Below, piece by piece: positions 22,101 through 29,240 of a stretch of 44,994 nucleotides of DNA. The stretch is taken from NCBI GenBank assembly GCA_002491245.1, contig DKVO01000017.1, forward strand, positions 582 through 45,575, written 5' to 3'. Under the pieces are notes generated by a model. It made no database searches and had not been told where the DNA came from. It saw only the letters and a list, made by a program, of their open reading frames with translations. Position numbers and translations under genes: made by a program. Source of the stretch: Porphyromonadaceae bacterium UBA7176 (lineage in GTDB: Bacteria > Bacteroidota > Bacteroidia > Bacteroidales > Muribaculaceae). How positions within the stretch are numbered: position 1 is the stretch's first letter; every line of letters begins with the position of its first letter.

Positions 22101-23740
22101 GGCAGCTCTATCGTGGCCCGGTGTGTGTCTTTGTCCGACTGGAAATACTTCAGCAGCCGGCGGTGGTATGTTCTTTCAATTCCGGTATCGGCGAAATATC
22201 GTCGGACTACAGCCTGAGCCACCAGATTATGCGCAAACCGCACAATACCACCCTGCCGGCGGAGCAGGTAGGCGTTACCGAGCAGGAAGCGCGACAGCTC
22301 CATCATGTTGAGATTGCCTGCCATCATCAGCTCTGTTTCTTCGAGTCCATTTCGGCTGGCTGCTACGAGGGAGAGTATTGTCCGTGCCGGCGATGGTTTG
22401 TCTCCGGCGGTGTAGAAGCGCTCCTTGCGGCCGAGGATAAATCCATAGAAATCGTCGGGCGTGGCCAGCGATGAGATCGTATCCATGAATTCTGGCAGGC
22501 CATCGAAGCTTCCGAAACAGCGCACTTCCTCGAGCATGGTGACAAAGAGAAGTGTATTGTCCATCAGCCCGAGTGGTTTCACAAGCATCTCGATCTGCTG
22601 TGGCTCAAGATGTTTGCTGTAATTTGCGAAGTATCTTTCGACAAGTCTGCGGCGCTGGCTTAGAAGCAAGGGGTAGACATTTAGCCGGGGTATATCCAAT
22701 CGGCTGAGGGCGTCGGCCTGCGGAGTACCGTCGGCTGCAGATACTATCAGTATTGCGTCGGAAGGCAGCATGTCGAGCCACGACACATCGCCCGGTTTGT
22801 TTGCCTCGATGGAGTCGATAGCATCGATGATAATCAGGGTTTTCTTGTCGGCGACAGCATATGTCTCTATTTCTGAGTTTATGCGTGCAGTAATGTCGCC
22901 TGCGATGAGCGATGTACCCGAGGAGCCTAAGCTCACGCTCAGATTATATGTGCCTCGAGTAAGCAAAGTGTCGGTGATATGTGCCAGCAGGGCCGATTTG
23001 CCGCTGCCTGAAGCTCCTGTCACAAACAGGCGTTCGCCGGGTTTGGCCTGAGCCAAAAACGACTCAACAGCATCGGTCGAACGCTCGTCGGGCATATAGG
23101 TGCGGCCCGACGAATGGGCTATGGCAAATTGCGCATTGCGCTCGGCGAGGATAGCGTTGGTCTCCATCTCCGGGTATAATTCATCCAAAATCTGGTCGAA
23201 GCGGCTTTCAATCATCGAGCCTAAATGATCCGTAGTTGTATATTTATCGGCCGGAAAACGATTTTGGGCAAGTATGCGCTGTTTGAAGTCTGTCTGTCGC
23301 GGATCATCATCGGGCTGGCCGTCGTCGCGGATATAGAAGGATGCGAAAACATCGTCGTTTCCCTTGCGCAGGGCGCCGTAGAGCATTTCTATTTCGGTGA
23401 TACTCAGCCCGTCGGATAGGTCTTTGCGCAACCACGGATATCGGCTGTCACCTTCTTGAAAAGCCTCGCTGCCCGGCGTCCAACCATAGCGGCTGCCGAG
23501 AAGGCCGATAAAGAAAGGCCTGGAGGCATCGATTTCGTCGAGACAGATACCGATGGTGCGGCCTTGTTGCGCCTCTTTTTCGGTGATGCCCCAGCGGAGG
23601 TCTACCTCGGTGAGGACAACCCCTCGGCGCGATGCCTTCTGGCGCAGGATTGGGAAGACATTGCGTACCAGATGGTCGCGTTCGGCCTGCATGTCGTTGA
23701 AGGTGGAGGATATAAAAACACGTATTTCGCGGTCGTTCAT
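19109..23740 (-). CDS. DUF4062 - STAND NTPase - TPR protein (1543 residues)
   Basis: A very large signal-transduction NTPase. Residues 5-190 are a DUF4062 domain (IRVFISSTFNDMQAERDHLV, VDLRWGIT, FFIGLLGSRYGW), a TIR-related fold. Residues about 235-420 are a NACHT/STAND ATPase with Walker A GASGSGKS (242-249) and Walker B LIIIDAID (302-309). A winged helix follows at about 453-515 (LSLVAASRNGLEETEL ... RFAHNLVAQAVVRRYF). From about 670 to 1250 come tetratricopeptide-like repeats, interrupted near 1080 by an acidic run (DDDTSEEEDD). Such proteins act as sensors: the repeats bind a trigger, NTP drives oligomerisation, and the first domain is the effector. A consensus promoter (23776-23807) precedes it. 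A defence role is plausible but unproven. Confidence 0.88.
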   Translation of the reverse strand: MNDREIRVFISSTFNDMQAERDHLVRNVFPILRQKASRRGVVLTEVDLRWGITEKEAQQGRTIGICLDEIDASRPFFIGLLGSRYGWTPGSEAFQEGDSRYPWLRKDLSDGLSITEIEMLYGALRKGNDDVFASFYIRDDGQPDDDPRQTDFKQRILAQNRFPADKYTTTDHLGSMIESRFDQILDELYPEMETNAILAERNAQFAIAHSSGRTYMPDERSTDAVESFLAQAKPGERLFVTGASGSGKSALLAHITDTLLTRGTYNLSVSLGSSGTSLIAGDITARINSEIETYAVADKKTLIIIDAIDSIEANKPGDVSWLDMLPSDAILIVSAADGTPQADALSRLDIPRLNVYPLLLSQRRRLVERYFANYSKHLEPQQIEMLVKPLGLMDNTLLFVTMLEEVRCFGSFDGLPEFMDTISSLATPDDFYGFILGRKERFYTAGDKPSPARTILSLVAASRNGLEETELMMAGNLNMMELSRFLLGNAYLLRRQGGIVRFAHNLVAQAVVRRYFADTGIERTYHRRLLKYFQSDKDTHRATIELPYQYWKLGMKPELYAFIGRYDYLNASLSGGDTFFINYWATLISDNPTVYSPVCYLDTDKDDRPTNSIFDPNKLLLEIDIHMRCDKIAGFLPLLTKYAGYTSAQVALCTHVVQWHFSHEMGEPDFIASWLNSLAVYQAHTGLWAKAFANFAKALEMSPDDNNSDYIYSNLGEALLSAGENFKSDYFYREALEIQSHVLQQRIGRYGEWHTEVAVAMSNLATTYWQLKEFDKAEEMERRSTEIYTKLNGEDDLDVAMNYNNRATMLLDNEEFAQSLMLFERSEAIYTKLLGADSNSARSVADGKIAALLGLGRNKEAIDIFKSYRDFAHTNKSPDDYYDLFMRMALLSISKLKAADFALIVCDDLLTLDLTPEKRAHIVNIKAQALSNLGRIDEADEAYSTCIDMYIEAGDVSTAVDATLAQAKAHALAERFDKAIELFRSGLSIMESYNLPVTGQTAIPYQNLAVTLFNAGRFDEAIEAMEKACSIRREHFGDDDSMLVDEYLPLLDQLKKYAAMQQDQDDDTSEEEDDSIALNTPPDLETMSRYADTDSDVYRLFVKGNNGFKAGNMSIAIHNYTSALRYSGELNDGARAWITRSIAYAYEMQSDNDDADKHYAEALMIAHNYADWPLAEAIAHDYAEFCWNTEAFDRATTIYVHQLEAALKAHGISTEALRCLGNMGSAQFKYDGNMELALHAGSVMLMIAHGEEEFNEYYKWGCSCVGKALGELNIAQDDYNISFAGSVLKLTEMILDMNLANAANAVLGLYGCATPDDRNPTNEFKSKLIQCQIGYHLGAVTLMELVSDMLKVCSDEKNGIEIDKDTDNAICKIIGRAKMWIFDFDEACDIFNKVRQFDYDSLCDYYYCLFMTNRTDEYLDNFSDIDGSDRFKYLRELYNSVKSKDFDISVIEPGEDISTLANYALVLLRHGKHSMAIDAYHRLAAMQGDSIDQELTRLYVMALFMDLDGYPEEAAITRGRALELIDTNSDINGVELFKPAFKS

Positions 23741-23775
23741 AGATAGATTTTCCGGTTATTGTAGTGATGAGTTCC

Positions 23776-23807
23776 CAAAGATATACTTTTTGGTGCTAAT
23801 ATGCAAA
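23776..23807 (-). promoter_or_regulatory. Promoter of the DUF4062-STAND operon
   Basis: TTTG (23807-23804), 20 bases, TATCTTTG (23783-23776) on the minus strand is a full match to the housekeeping consensus. The start near 23770 gives a 30-nt leader, which suggests steady expression and not strict induction. Confidence 0.8.
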
Positions 23808-23836
23808 ATATTAATGCGGTGTGGCCGAATTTTATG

Positions 23837-23877
23837 AAAATAAAAGCAGGTCAGAAAACTTTCGTTTTCTGACCTGC
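23837..23877 (-). terminator. Intrinsic terminator of alaS
   Basis: GCAGGTCAGAAAA pairs perfectly over 13 bp with TTTTCTGACCTGC (23846-23858 with 23865-23877), with a 6-base loop. On the minus strand it is followed by TTTTATTTTC. It separates alaS from the STAND operon. Confidence 0.9.
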
Positions 23878-23902
23878 GCAGTTCTTGATTAATCGAAAAA
23901 TG

Positions 23903-26530
23903 CTATTTTATTGCGTCGACCATAGCTTGGAATGCAGTCTGGAGGCCTTCGGCATCCTTACCGCCGGCCTGGGCGAAGCCCGGTTGGCCGCCGCCGCCGC
24001 CTTTGATGGCTTTGGCTGCAGATCTTACGATATCGGAGGCTTTGAGTCCGGTTGCCACAACATCGTCGGTGAGCATCACTGTCAGAAGAGGTTTGCCCGA
24101 CGGGTCGGATGTAGCTCCAACGAAGGCGGTTGACTCAGGCGACAGTTCGCGTACCTTGAACGCTACGCCCTTGACAACATCCGGAAGGCGGATGCCGTTC
24201 ATCGTAACCAGGCTTATGCCCGAAGCTGTATGCTGTGCCTTGGCAACATATTCTTTGGCCAGGGCCGCGATGCGTTCGGCAGCGTATTCCTCGGCCTGGC
24301 GGCGAAGTTCGTGGTTCTCTTCAATCGACTTGCGGAGGGCTGAGAGAAGGTCGGGCGTATTGTTGAACATCGATGCTATAGCCTTGAGAGTATCAGCGGT
24401 CTCGTCGATCATCCGTTCTACCTGTGGTCCGGTGATAGCCTCGATACGGCGGATACCGGCTGCGATGCTCGACTCGCTCACGATCTTTATCATTCCGATA
24501 TTGCCGGTGTTGGCAACGTGTGTGCCGCCGCATAGCTCCACTGAGTCGCCATATCGGATCACGCGCACGTCATCGCCGTATTTCTCGCCAAAGAGAGCCA
24601 TCGCACCCATAGCCTTGGCCTCGGCAATCGGGGTGTGGCGGCGTTCGTCGAGAGCTATTGCCTCGCGCACGCGGCGGTTGGCAAGAGTCTCCACCTTGCG
24701 TATCTCTTCGGTGGTAAGTTTCTGGAAGTGCGAGAAGTCGAAGCGCAGCACATCGGGCGACACATACGAACCCTTCTGTTCTACATGTGTGCCGAGCACA
24801 TCGCGGAGGGCCTGGTGGAGCAGGTGTGTGGCGGTATGGTTGCGCGACGTGCCCATACGGGCCTCTGTGTCGATTACAGCGCGGAACGTATCGGCTATGT
24901 CGGCCGGGAGTTCTTTCACGATATGTACAGCCACGCCATTCTCGCGCTTGGTGTCGATAATCTCGGTCACGGCGCCGGTAGCGGTGTTGACAAGTTGGCC
25001 TCGGTCGCCCACCTGACCGCCCATCTCAGCATAGAAAGGTGTCTGGCCAAGAATTATCTGATAGTATTCGCGGTTTTTCTGCTTCACGTGGCGGTAGCGC
25101 AACACTTTTGTGTCGCATTCCGTTGAGTCGTAGCCCACAAACTCTTCCTCGCCTTCGTTGATTGTGATCCAGTCGGCGGCCTCGACAGCGGCGGCTGCGC
25201 GTGCACGCTCTTTCTGGGCCTGCATCTCAATATCGAAGCCTTTGTGGTCGACGGTCATGCCGTAGTCTTTGAGTATCAGCTCGGTAAGGTCGAGAGGGAA
25301 GCCGTATGTGTCGTAGAGTGTAAAGGCTTGTTTGCCCGAAATCTCGGTCTTGCTCTCGGCTTTGGCAGCCTTTACGGCGTCGTCGAGCAGGCGTATGCCG
25401 TTTTCGAGCGTACGCAGGAAGGCATCCTCTTCTTCCTTGATAACTTTAAGGATAAGGTCGCGGTTGGCCGGAAGTTCGGGGTAAGCCTCGCCCATGTTGT
25501 CGATAAGAGTATCGATGAGGCGGTACATGAAAGCCTGTTTCTGACCTAAGAAAGTGTAGGCATAGCGCACGGCGCGGCGCAGGATACGGCGTATCACATA
25601 CCCGGCCTTGGCGTTGCTCGGGAGCTGGTTGTCGGCTATCGAGAAAGCTATCGTCCTCACATGGTCGGCGATCACGCGCATCGACACGTCCACCATATGG
25701 TCTTTGCCGTATTCCTTGCCCGACAGCTGCGAGATTTTGCCGATGATGGGGGTGAACACGTCGGTGTCGTAGTTCGACGTCTTGCCCTGGAGAGCCATGC
25801 AGAGGCGTTCGAAGCCCATGCCGGTATCGATCACCTTTGCAGGCAGCGGTTCGAGGCTGCCGTCGGCCTTGCGGTTATACTGCATGAACACCAGGTTCCA
25901 TATTTCTATCACCTGGGGATGGTCCTTGTTGACCAGCTCGCGGCCGGGCACCTTCTCGCGCTCTTCTGCCGGACGGAGGTCTATATGTATCTCCGAGCAT
26001 GGACCGCAAGGGCCTGTGTCGCCCATTTCCCAGAAATTGTCGTGCTTGTTGCCGTTGATGATGTGGTCGGCCGGAAGATGCTTGAGCCAGATAGCTTCAG
26101 CCTCATCGTCGCGTTCGAGTCCCTCGGAGGGAGAGCCTTCGAACACTGTGGCATAGAGGTACGAGGGGTCGAGGTGGAGGACATCGACGAGATACTCCCA
26201 TGCCATGTCGATGGCACCCTGCTTGAAATAGTCGCCGAACGACCAGTTGCCGAGCATCTCGAACATCGTGTGGTGGTAGGTGTCGTGTCCTACCTCCTCG
26301 AGGTCGTTATGCTTTCCGCTCACGCGCAGGCACTTCTGCGAGTCGGCTACGCGGCGGCTTTTCGGGGCTGCATTACCCAGGATGATATCTTTGAATTGGT
26401 TCATGCCCGCGTTGGTAAACATCAGCGTGGGGTCGTCTTTTATTACCATCGGCGCGGAGGGCACGATGTGGTGGCCTTTCGACTCGAAGAAATCTTTGAA
26501 CGATTGGCGTATTTCCTTTGCTGTCAGCAT
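23903..26530 (-). CDS. alaS: Alanyl-tRNA synthetase
   Basis: Charges tRNA-Ala and clears mischarged Ser/Gly-tRNA-Ala. The 875 residues cover the whole family. The class II catalytic core has FTNAGMNQFKDIILG and DNFWEMGDTGPCGPCSEIHID. The tRNA recognition region contains KAGYVIRRILRRAVRYAY. The editing domain has the zinc residues HTATH and CGGTH. The glycine-rich C-terminal domain ends AIKGGGGGQPGFAQAGGKD. A -7 element TAATTTTG (26620-26613), with ATTG 20 bases upstream, is the likely promoter. The terminator at 23837-23877 ends the transcript. Confidence 0.98.
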   Translation of the reverse strand: MLTAKEIRQSFKDFFESKGHHIVPSAPMVIKDDPTLMFTNAGMNQFKDIILGNAAPKSRRVADSQKCLRVSGKHNDLEEVGHDTYHHTMFEMLGNWSFGDYFKQGAIDMAWEYLVDVLHLDPSYLYATVFEGSPSEGLERDDEAEAIWLKHLPADHIINGNKHDNFWEMGDTGPCGPCSEIHIDLRPAEEREKVPGRELVNKDHPQVIEIWNLVFMQYNRKADGSLEPLPAKVIDTGMGFERLCMALQGKTSNYDTDVFTPIIGKISQLSGKEYGKDHMVDVSMRVIADHVRTIAFSIADNQLPSNAKAGYVIRRILRRAVRYAYTFLGQKQAFMYRLIDTLIDNMGEAYPELPANRDLILKVIKEEEDAFLRTLENGIRLLDDAVKAAKAESKTEISGKQAFTLYDTYGFPLDLTELILKDYGMTVDHKGFDIEMQAQKERARAAAAVEAADWITINEGEEEFVGYDSTECDTKVLRYRHVKQKNREYYQIILGQTPFYAEMGGQVGDRGQLVNTATGAVTEIIDTKRENGVAVHIVKELPADIADTFRAVIDTEARMGTSRNHTATHLLHQALRDVLGTHVEQKGSYVSPDVLRFDFSHFQKLTTEEIRKVETLANRRVREAIALDERRHTPIAEAKAMGAMALFGEKYGDDVRVIRYGDSVELCGGTHVANTGNIGMIKIVSESSIAAGIRRIEAITGPQVERMIDETADTLKAIASMFNNTPDLLSALRKSIEENHELRRQAEEYAAERIAALAKEYVAKAQHTASGISLVTMNGIRLPDVVKGVAFKVRELSPESTAFVGATSDPSGKPLLTVMLTDDVVATGLKASDIVRSAAKAIKGGGGGQPGFAQAGGKDAEGLQTAFQAMVDAIK

Positions 26531-26591
26531 TGTGGAATGTAGTGTATATTGGTTTTATATATTTTTGGCTTGCCGTTGGCGCAAAAATCCT

Positions 26592-26599
26592 TATCTTTG
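26592..26599 (+). promoter_or_regulatory. -7 element of the M23 peptidase/MerR operon
   Basis: TATCTTTG is an exact -7 consensus. TTTG at 26564-26567 lies 24 bases upstream, longer than usual. It stands back to back with the alaS -7 element at 26613-26620, so the 134-base gap holds two overlapping divergent promoters. Confidence 0.55.
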
Positions 26600-26612
26600 C
26601 GTTTTGAAAGTG

Positions 26613-26644
26613 CAAAATTAGCGGAAATTTCCCATTTAATCAAT
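26613..26644 (-). promoter_or_regulatory. alaS promoter
   Basis: On the minus strand TAATTTTG (26620-26613) matches the -7 consensus. ATTG (26644-26641) lies 20 bases upstream as a one-mismatch -33. The leader to the ATG at 26530 is about 75 nt. Confidence 0.6.
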
Positions 26645-26664
26645 TTTCGCGCATAAAATTATAA

Positions 26665-27630
26665 ATGAACGTCTTCTACCGCTACAATCCGGCCACAGAG
26701 CAATACGAACGCGTCTATCCCGACCGCCGTCGTCGTATTGCCGCCGCCATGCGCCCATATGTGTGGGCTGTGGCTGTGGTGGGAGTTATGGCTTTGGCGC
26801 TCTACAGCTTCATCGACACTCCGAGGGAGAGGAGTCTGCGCGAAGCCAACGGGAGGCTACAGGCGCGTGTCGACCTTCTCGGCCGACGGGCCGACGAAGC
26901 CATAGCTGTAATGGAAGACCTCGCTGAGCGCGATAATAATTTCTACCGTGTCATGATGCAGGCCGAGCCGCTGAGCGATGCCAGAAGGTATGCCGGTCTT
27001 GAGAGACAGAGGATATTCGACCGTCTCGATTCTCTTCCCGACGACGAACTTGTGACACTCGTCCGCAACAAGCTCGACCGCCTCGACCAGATGGTGTACA
27101 CCCAGATTAAATCGTTCGACTATCTGGCCGCTATGGCCGACAGCAACAAGACACGTACGGCGCATATGCCGGCCATACAGCCTGTGCCGGAGAAGTACCT
27201 CCGCACGATGGCTTCGGGCTATGGTGCCAGGCGCGACCCCATCTACGGCACCATGAAGTTTCATGAAGGGATGGACTTCTCCGCTCCGGTAGGCACCCCG
27301 GTCTACGCTACCGCCGACGGCACGGTGCGCTCATCTGCCTGGCAGAGTTCTTACGGTAATATGGTAGAGATAGACCACGGTTTCAACTACACCACGCGTT
27401 ATGCCCATCTGTCGAAACTGATCGCCAAGCCGGGGCAGAAAGTATCGCGTGGCGACCTGATAGGACTCGTTGGCAATACCGGCAAATCCACCGGGCCGCA
27501 TCTCCACTACGAAGTGCGTTACCGTGGTGCGCCGCAAAACCCGGTCAATTACTATTTCTATGACCTCACCCCCGAGCAGTACGACGAGATAATAAGCCTC
27601 GCCGAAAACGCCGGGCATGTGATGGACTGA
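26665..27630 (+). CDS. M23 (LytM-type) peptidoglycan endopeptidase, membrane anchored
   Basis: A 321-residue inner-membrane protein. A basic N-terminus is followed by one membrane helix (about 31-49, PYVWAVAVVGVMALALYSF) and a coiled periplasmic stretch (about 55-150). The M23 domain comes last. The zinc site is complete: H200-x-x-x-D204 and H279-L-H281, with YAH248 also present. It probably cuts peptide cross-links of peptidoglycan during growth or division. It has no substitution at key residues, so it should be active, unlike the EnvC/NlpD class. The merR gene begins 9 bases downstream. Confidence 0.93.
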   Translation: MNVFYRYNPATEQYERVYPDRRRRIAAAMRPYVWAVAVVGVMALALYSFIDTPRERSLREANGRLQARVDLLGRRADEAIAVMEDLAERDNNFYRVMMQAEPLSDARRYAGLERQRIFDRLDSLPDDELVTLVRNKLDRLDQMVYTQIKSFDYLAAMADSNKTRTAHMPAIQPVPEKYLRTMASGYGARRDPIYGTMKFHEGMDFSAPVGTPVYATADGTVRSSAWQSSYGNMVEIDHGFNYTTRYAHLSKLIAKPGQKVSRGDLIGLVGNTGKSTGPHLHYEVRYRGAPQNPVNYYFYDLTPEQYDEIISLAENAGHVMD

Positions 27631-27639
27631 TCGACTACT

Positions 27640-28014
27640 ATGGACCAGCTCGACAAAAAATACTACCGTATAGCCGATGTCTCTGAAATCCTGGGCCTGC
27701 CGGCATCGACCCTCCGTTATTGGGAGAAAGAGTTCGGTTCTCTCCATCCCAAGCGCAACATGGGAGGGCGTCGGCTCTACACGCCTACCGACATAGAGCA
27801 ACTGCGTGTGATCAAGTTTCTTATTAAGGAAAAGGGCCTCACTATCGAAGGCGCGCGCGAGCATCTGCGCTCGTCGAGGCGCAATGTCGACAAGGTACAT
27901 GCAGCCATATCCAGGCTCACCGGGATAAGAAGCCGTATAGTACTGCTTATCGATGCTCTCGACGACCGTCAGCGCCAGATACGAAAGGAAAGGCTCCAGG
28001 CCCGTGACAAGTAA
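27640..28014 (+). CDS. MerR family transcriptional regulator
   Basis: A 124-residue DNA-binding protein. The winged helix-turn-helix at about 8-75 is typical (YYRIADVSEILGLPASTLRY, WEKEFGSLHPKRN, GGRRLYTPTDIEQL). It is followed by a helix (KFLIKEKGLTIEGAREHL) and a coiled dimer helix. The effector-binding part is very short and lacks the cysteines of metal-sensing MerR proteins. This compact type occurs widely in Bacteroidota next to cell-envelope genes. It is co-transcribed with the M23 peptidase. Its targets are unknown. Confidence 0.92.
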   Translation: MDQLDKKYYRIADVSEILGLPASTLRYWEKEFGSLHPKRNMGGRRLYTPTDIEQLRVIKFLIKEKGLTIEGAREHLRSSRRNVDKVHAAISRLTGIRSRIVLLIDALDDRQRQIRKERLQARDK

Positions 28015-28023
28015 GGACGGGAT

Positions 28024-28131
28024 ATAAAAAAGGGCTGTATCTCACGATAAAGCCCTCTAATAATCTACAATCTATAAAAACATATAATGCGTTGTTTCGC
28101 CGCTTTTGGCGGCTGAAAAAGTTCTTTTACC
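28024..28131 (-). ncRNA. Candidate small RNA, about 108 nt
   Basis: This is an unannotated transcription unit between merR and a lipoprotein gene, both on the other strand. A full consensus promoter (28136-28167) points into it. It ends in an intrinsic terminator (28026-28056) with six T residues. Between them lies a hairpin GCCGC/GCGGC at 28099-28113. No reading frame longer than a few codons exists: the only ATG, in GCATTATATG, is followed by two codons and TAG. The sequence after the first hairpin (CGAAACAACG) resembles that in the other candidate at 35302-35416. No known family was recognised. Confidence 0.6.
28026..28056 (-). terminator. Terminator of the small RNA candidate (hairpin also 3' of merR)
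   Basis: AGGGCT (28031-28036) pairs with AGCCCT (28051-28056) across a 14-base loop. On the minus strand six T residues follow at once. On the plus strand the flank is CTAATAAT, so it is a weaker end for the merR transcript. Confidence 0.75.
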
Positions 28132-28135
28132 GCTG

Positions 28136-28167
28136 CAAAAGTAATAATAAATATTCACTTGTGCAAA
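28136..28167 (-). promoter_or_regulatory. Orphan promoter facing the merR 3' end
   Basis: On the minus strand TTTG (28167-28164), 20 bases, TACTTTTG (28143-28136) is a full consensus match. No protein-coding gene lies downstream on this strand before the terminator at 28026-28056. Confidence 0.75.
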
Positions 28168-28242
28168 AAAATGTTTATCCAATTTGCCTTCTTTGTCGAT
28201 TACGCTTAATTATGGCATTTATAGTAAATCTTAGTTAATGCT

Positions 28243-28274
28243 CTTGCACATATTGGCGCTTTTGGCTACTTTTG
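28243..28274 (+). promoter_or_regulatory. Promoter of the lipoprotein/GH78 unit
   Basis: CTTG (28243-28246), 20 bases, TACTTTTG (28267-28274). The predicted start near 28280 leaves about 24 nt before the ATG at 28304, which supports that start against the in-frame one at 28238. Confidence 0.7.
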
Positions 28275-28303
28275 CCCTTCCAAAACCTAAACAGATTAAA
28301 AAG

Positions 28304-29185
28304 ATGAAGAAATATCTCAATTATCTTTCCTCATTGCTTCTCGGATGCTTGCTCTTCGCTTCGTGCAACACGGAGACCAACAACGAAACCATCACAGAGC
28401 AGACCCTCATCAACGCATTTGCCTACGTTACAAACATCGCCGACGGTACATCGATATACACCGGCAACATTGGCTACAAGGTGAGGATCAACTATACAAA
28501 GGCGACAGCCGACGTAACCGTGGCAGGATTGAAACTGACCGACGGCACCGCATTTCCCCAGTTCACACTCGCCGATATGAAAGTGGTGATCGACAATAAG
28601 GGATGGCTTGTGATTTCGGGCGAGAACATGCATCCGCAGGTTTCAGGCATAGCTTCAGCGATAGGTATCGAAAAATTCCAGATGCGCCTCTACCAGCGGT
28701 ATATCGGCTCCAACTATTCGCCGGCATTCTGCACCACGATGAATATCGACCACAAATATACGATCGCATCGTCGTATCTCAACCAATACTGCTTCGGCAC
28801 AACCGTCAGCACTCCGGCCAAAGGTGATGCTTTCGAGACTAAATCGACAGAGTATACTTTTACATTCAACATCGAGACACGATGCGTGTCAATCAAGATG
28901 AACAACGCCCAGTTTATCGAAAAGATGCCGGCCATGAATATCGAACTTAAGAACATTCCGTTCACTATCCAGGGCGACAAGGCCGTATTCAGCATCGCCA
29001 ACCTTATTCCCGAACAGGCAGGCACTCCCTGGGCTGGCTTCCCGATTACCGATCTTTCCGGTACGGTAGACTTCGGCAATGGTTTCGACCTCGGCTTTAC
29101 ATGCACTCCGGCCCCTATGGGTGGACAGGTCTACAAGGTGACTGTCGCCGACGGTGGATTTATGCCGGCCGAAGTATCTGAATAA
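28304..29185 (+). CDS. Lipoprotein with two beta-rich domains, function unknown
   Basis: A 293-residue lipoprotein. The signal ends in a lipobox (MKKYLNYLSSLLLGCLLFASC; Cys21). The mature protein seems to hold two similar beta-rich parts of about 130 residues, each beginning with a stretch like FAYVTNIADG / YTIASSYLNQYCFG and ending in a strand. This resembles tandem lipocalin-like domains of Bacteroidota surface proteins, but I do not recognise the family. Residues 100-130 (LKLTDGTAFPQFTLADMKVV) and 235-265 are the best-ordered segments. The GH78-like gene follows after 55 bases, so the pair may be expressed together. Confidence 0.72.
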   Translation: MKKYLNYLSSLLLGCLLFASCNTETNNETITEQTLINAFAYVTNIADGTSIYTGNIGYKVRINYTKATADVTVAGLKLTDGTAFPQFTLADMKVVIDNKGWLVISGENMHPQVSGIASAIGIEKFQMRLYQRYIGSNYSPAFCTTMNIDHKYTIASSYLNQYCFGTTVSTPAKGDAFETKSTEYTFTFNIETRCVSIKMNNAQFIEKMPAMNIELKNIPFTIQGDKAVFSIANLIPEQAGTPWAGFPITDLSGTVDFGNGFDLGFTCTPAPMGGQVYKVTVADGGFMPAEVSE

Positions 29186-29240
29186 GTCAGGTGTCCTCTC
29201 CTCGCTCCTCTTCCTAAACCTTTAATACTACGAAAAAACG

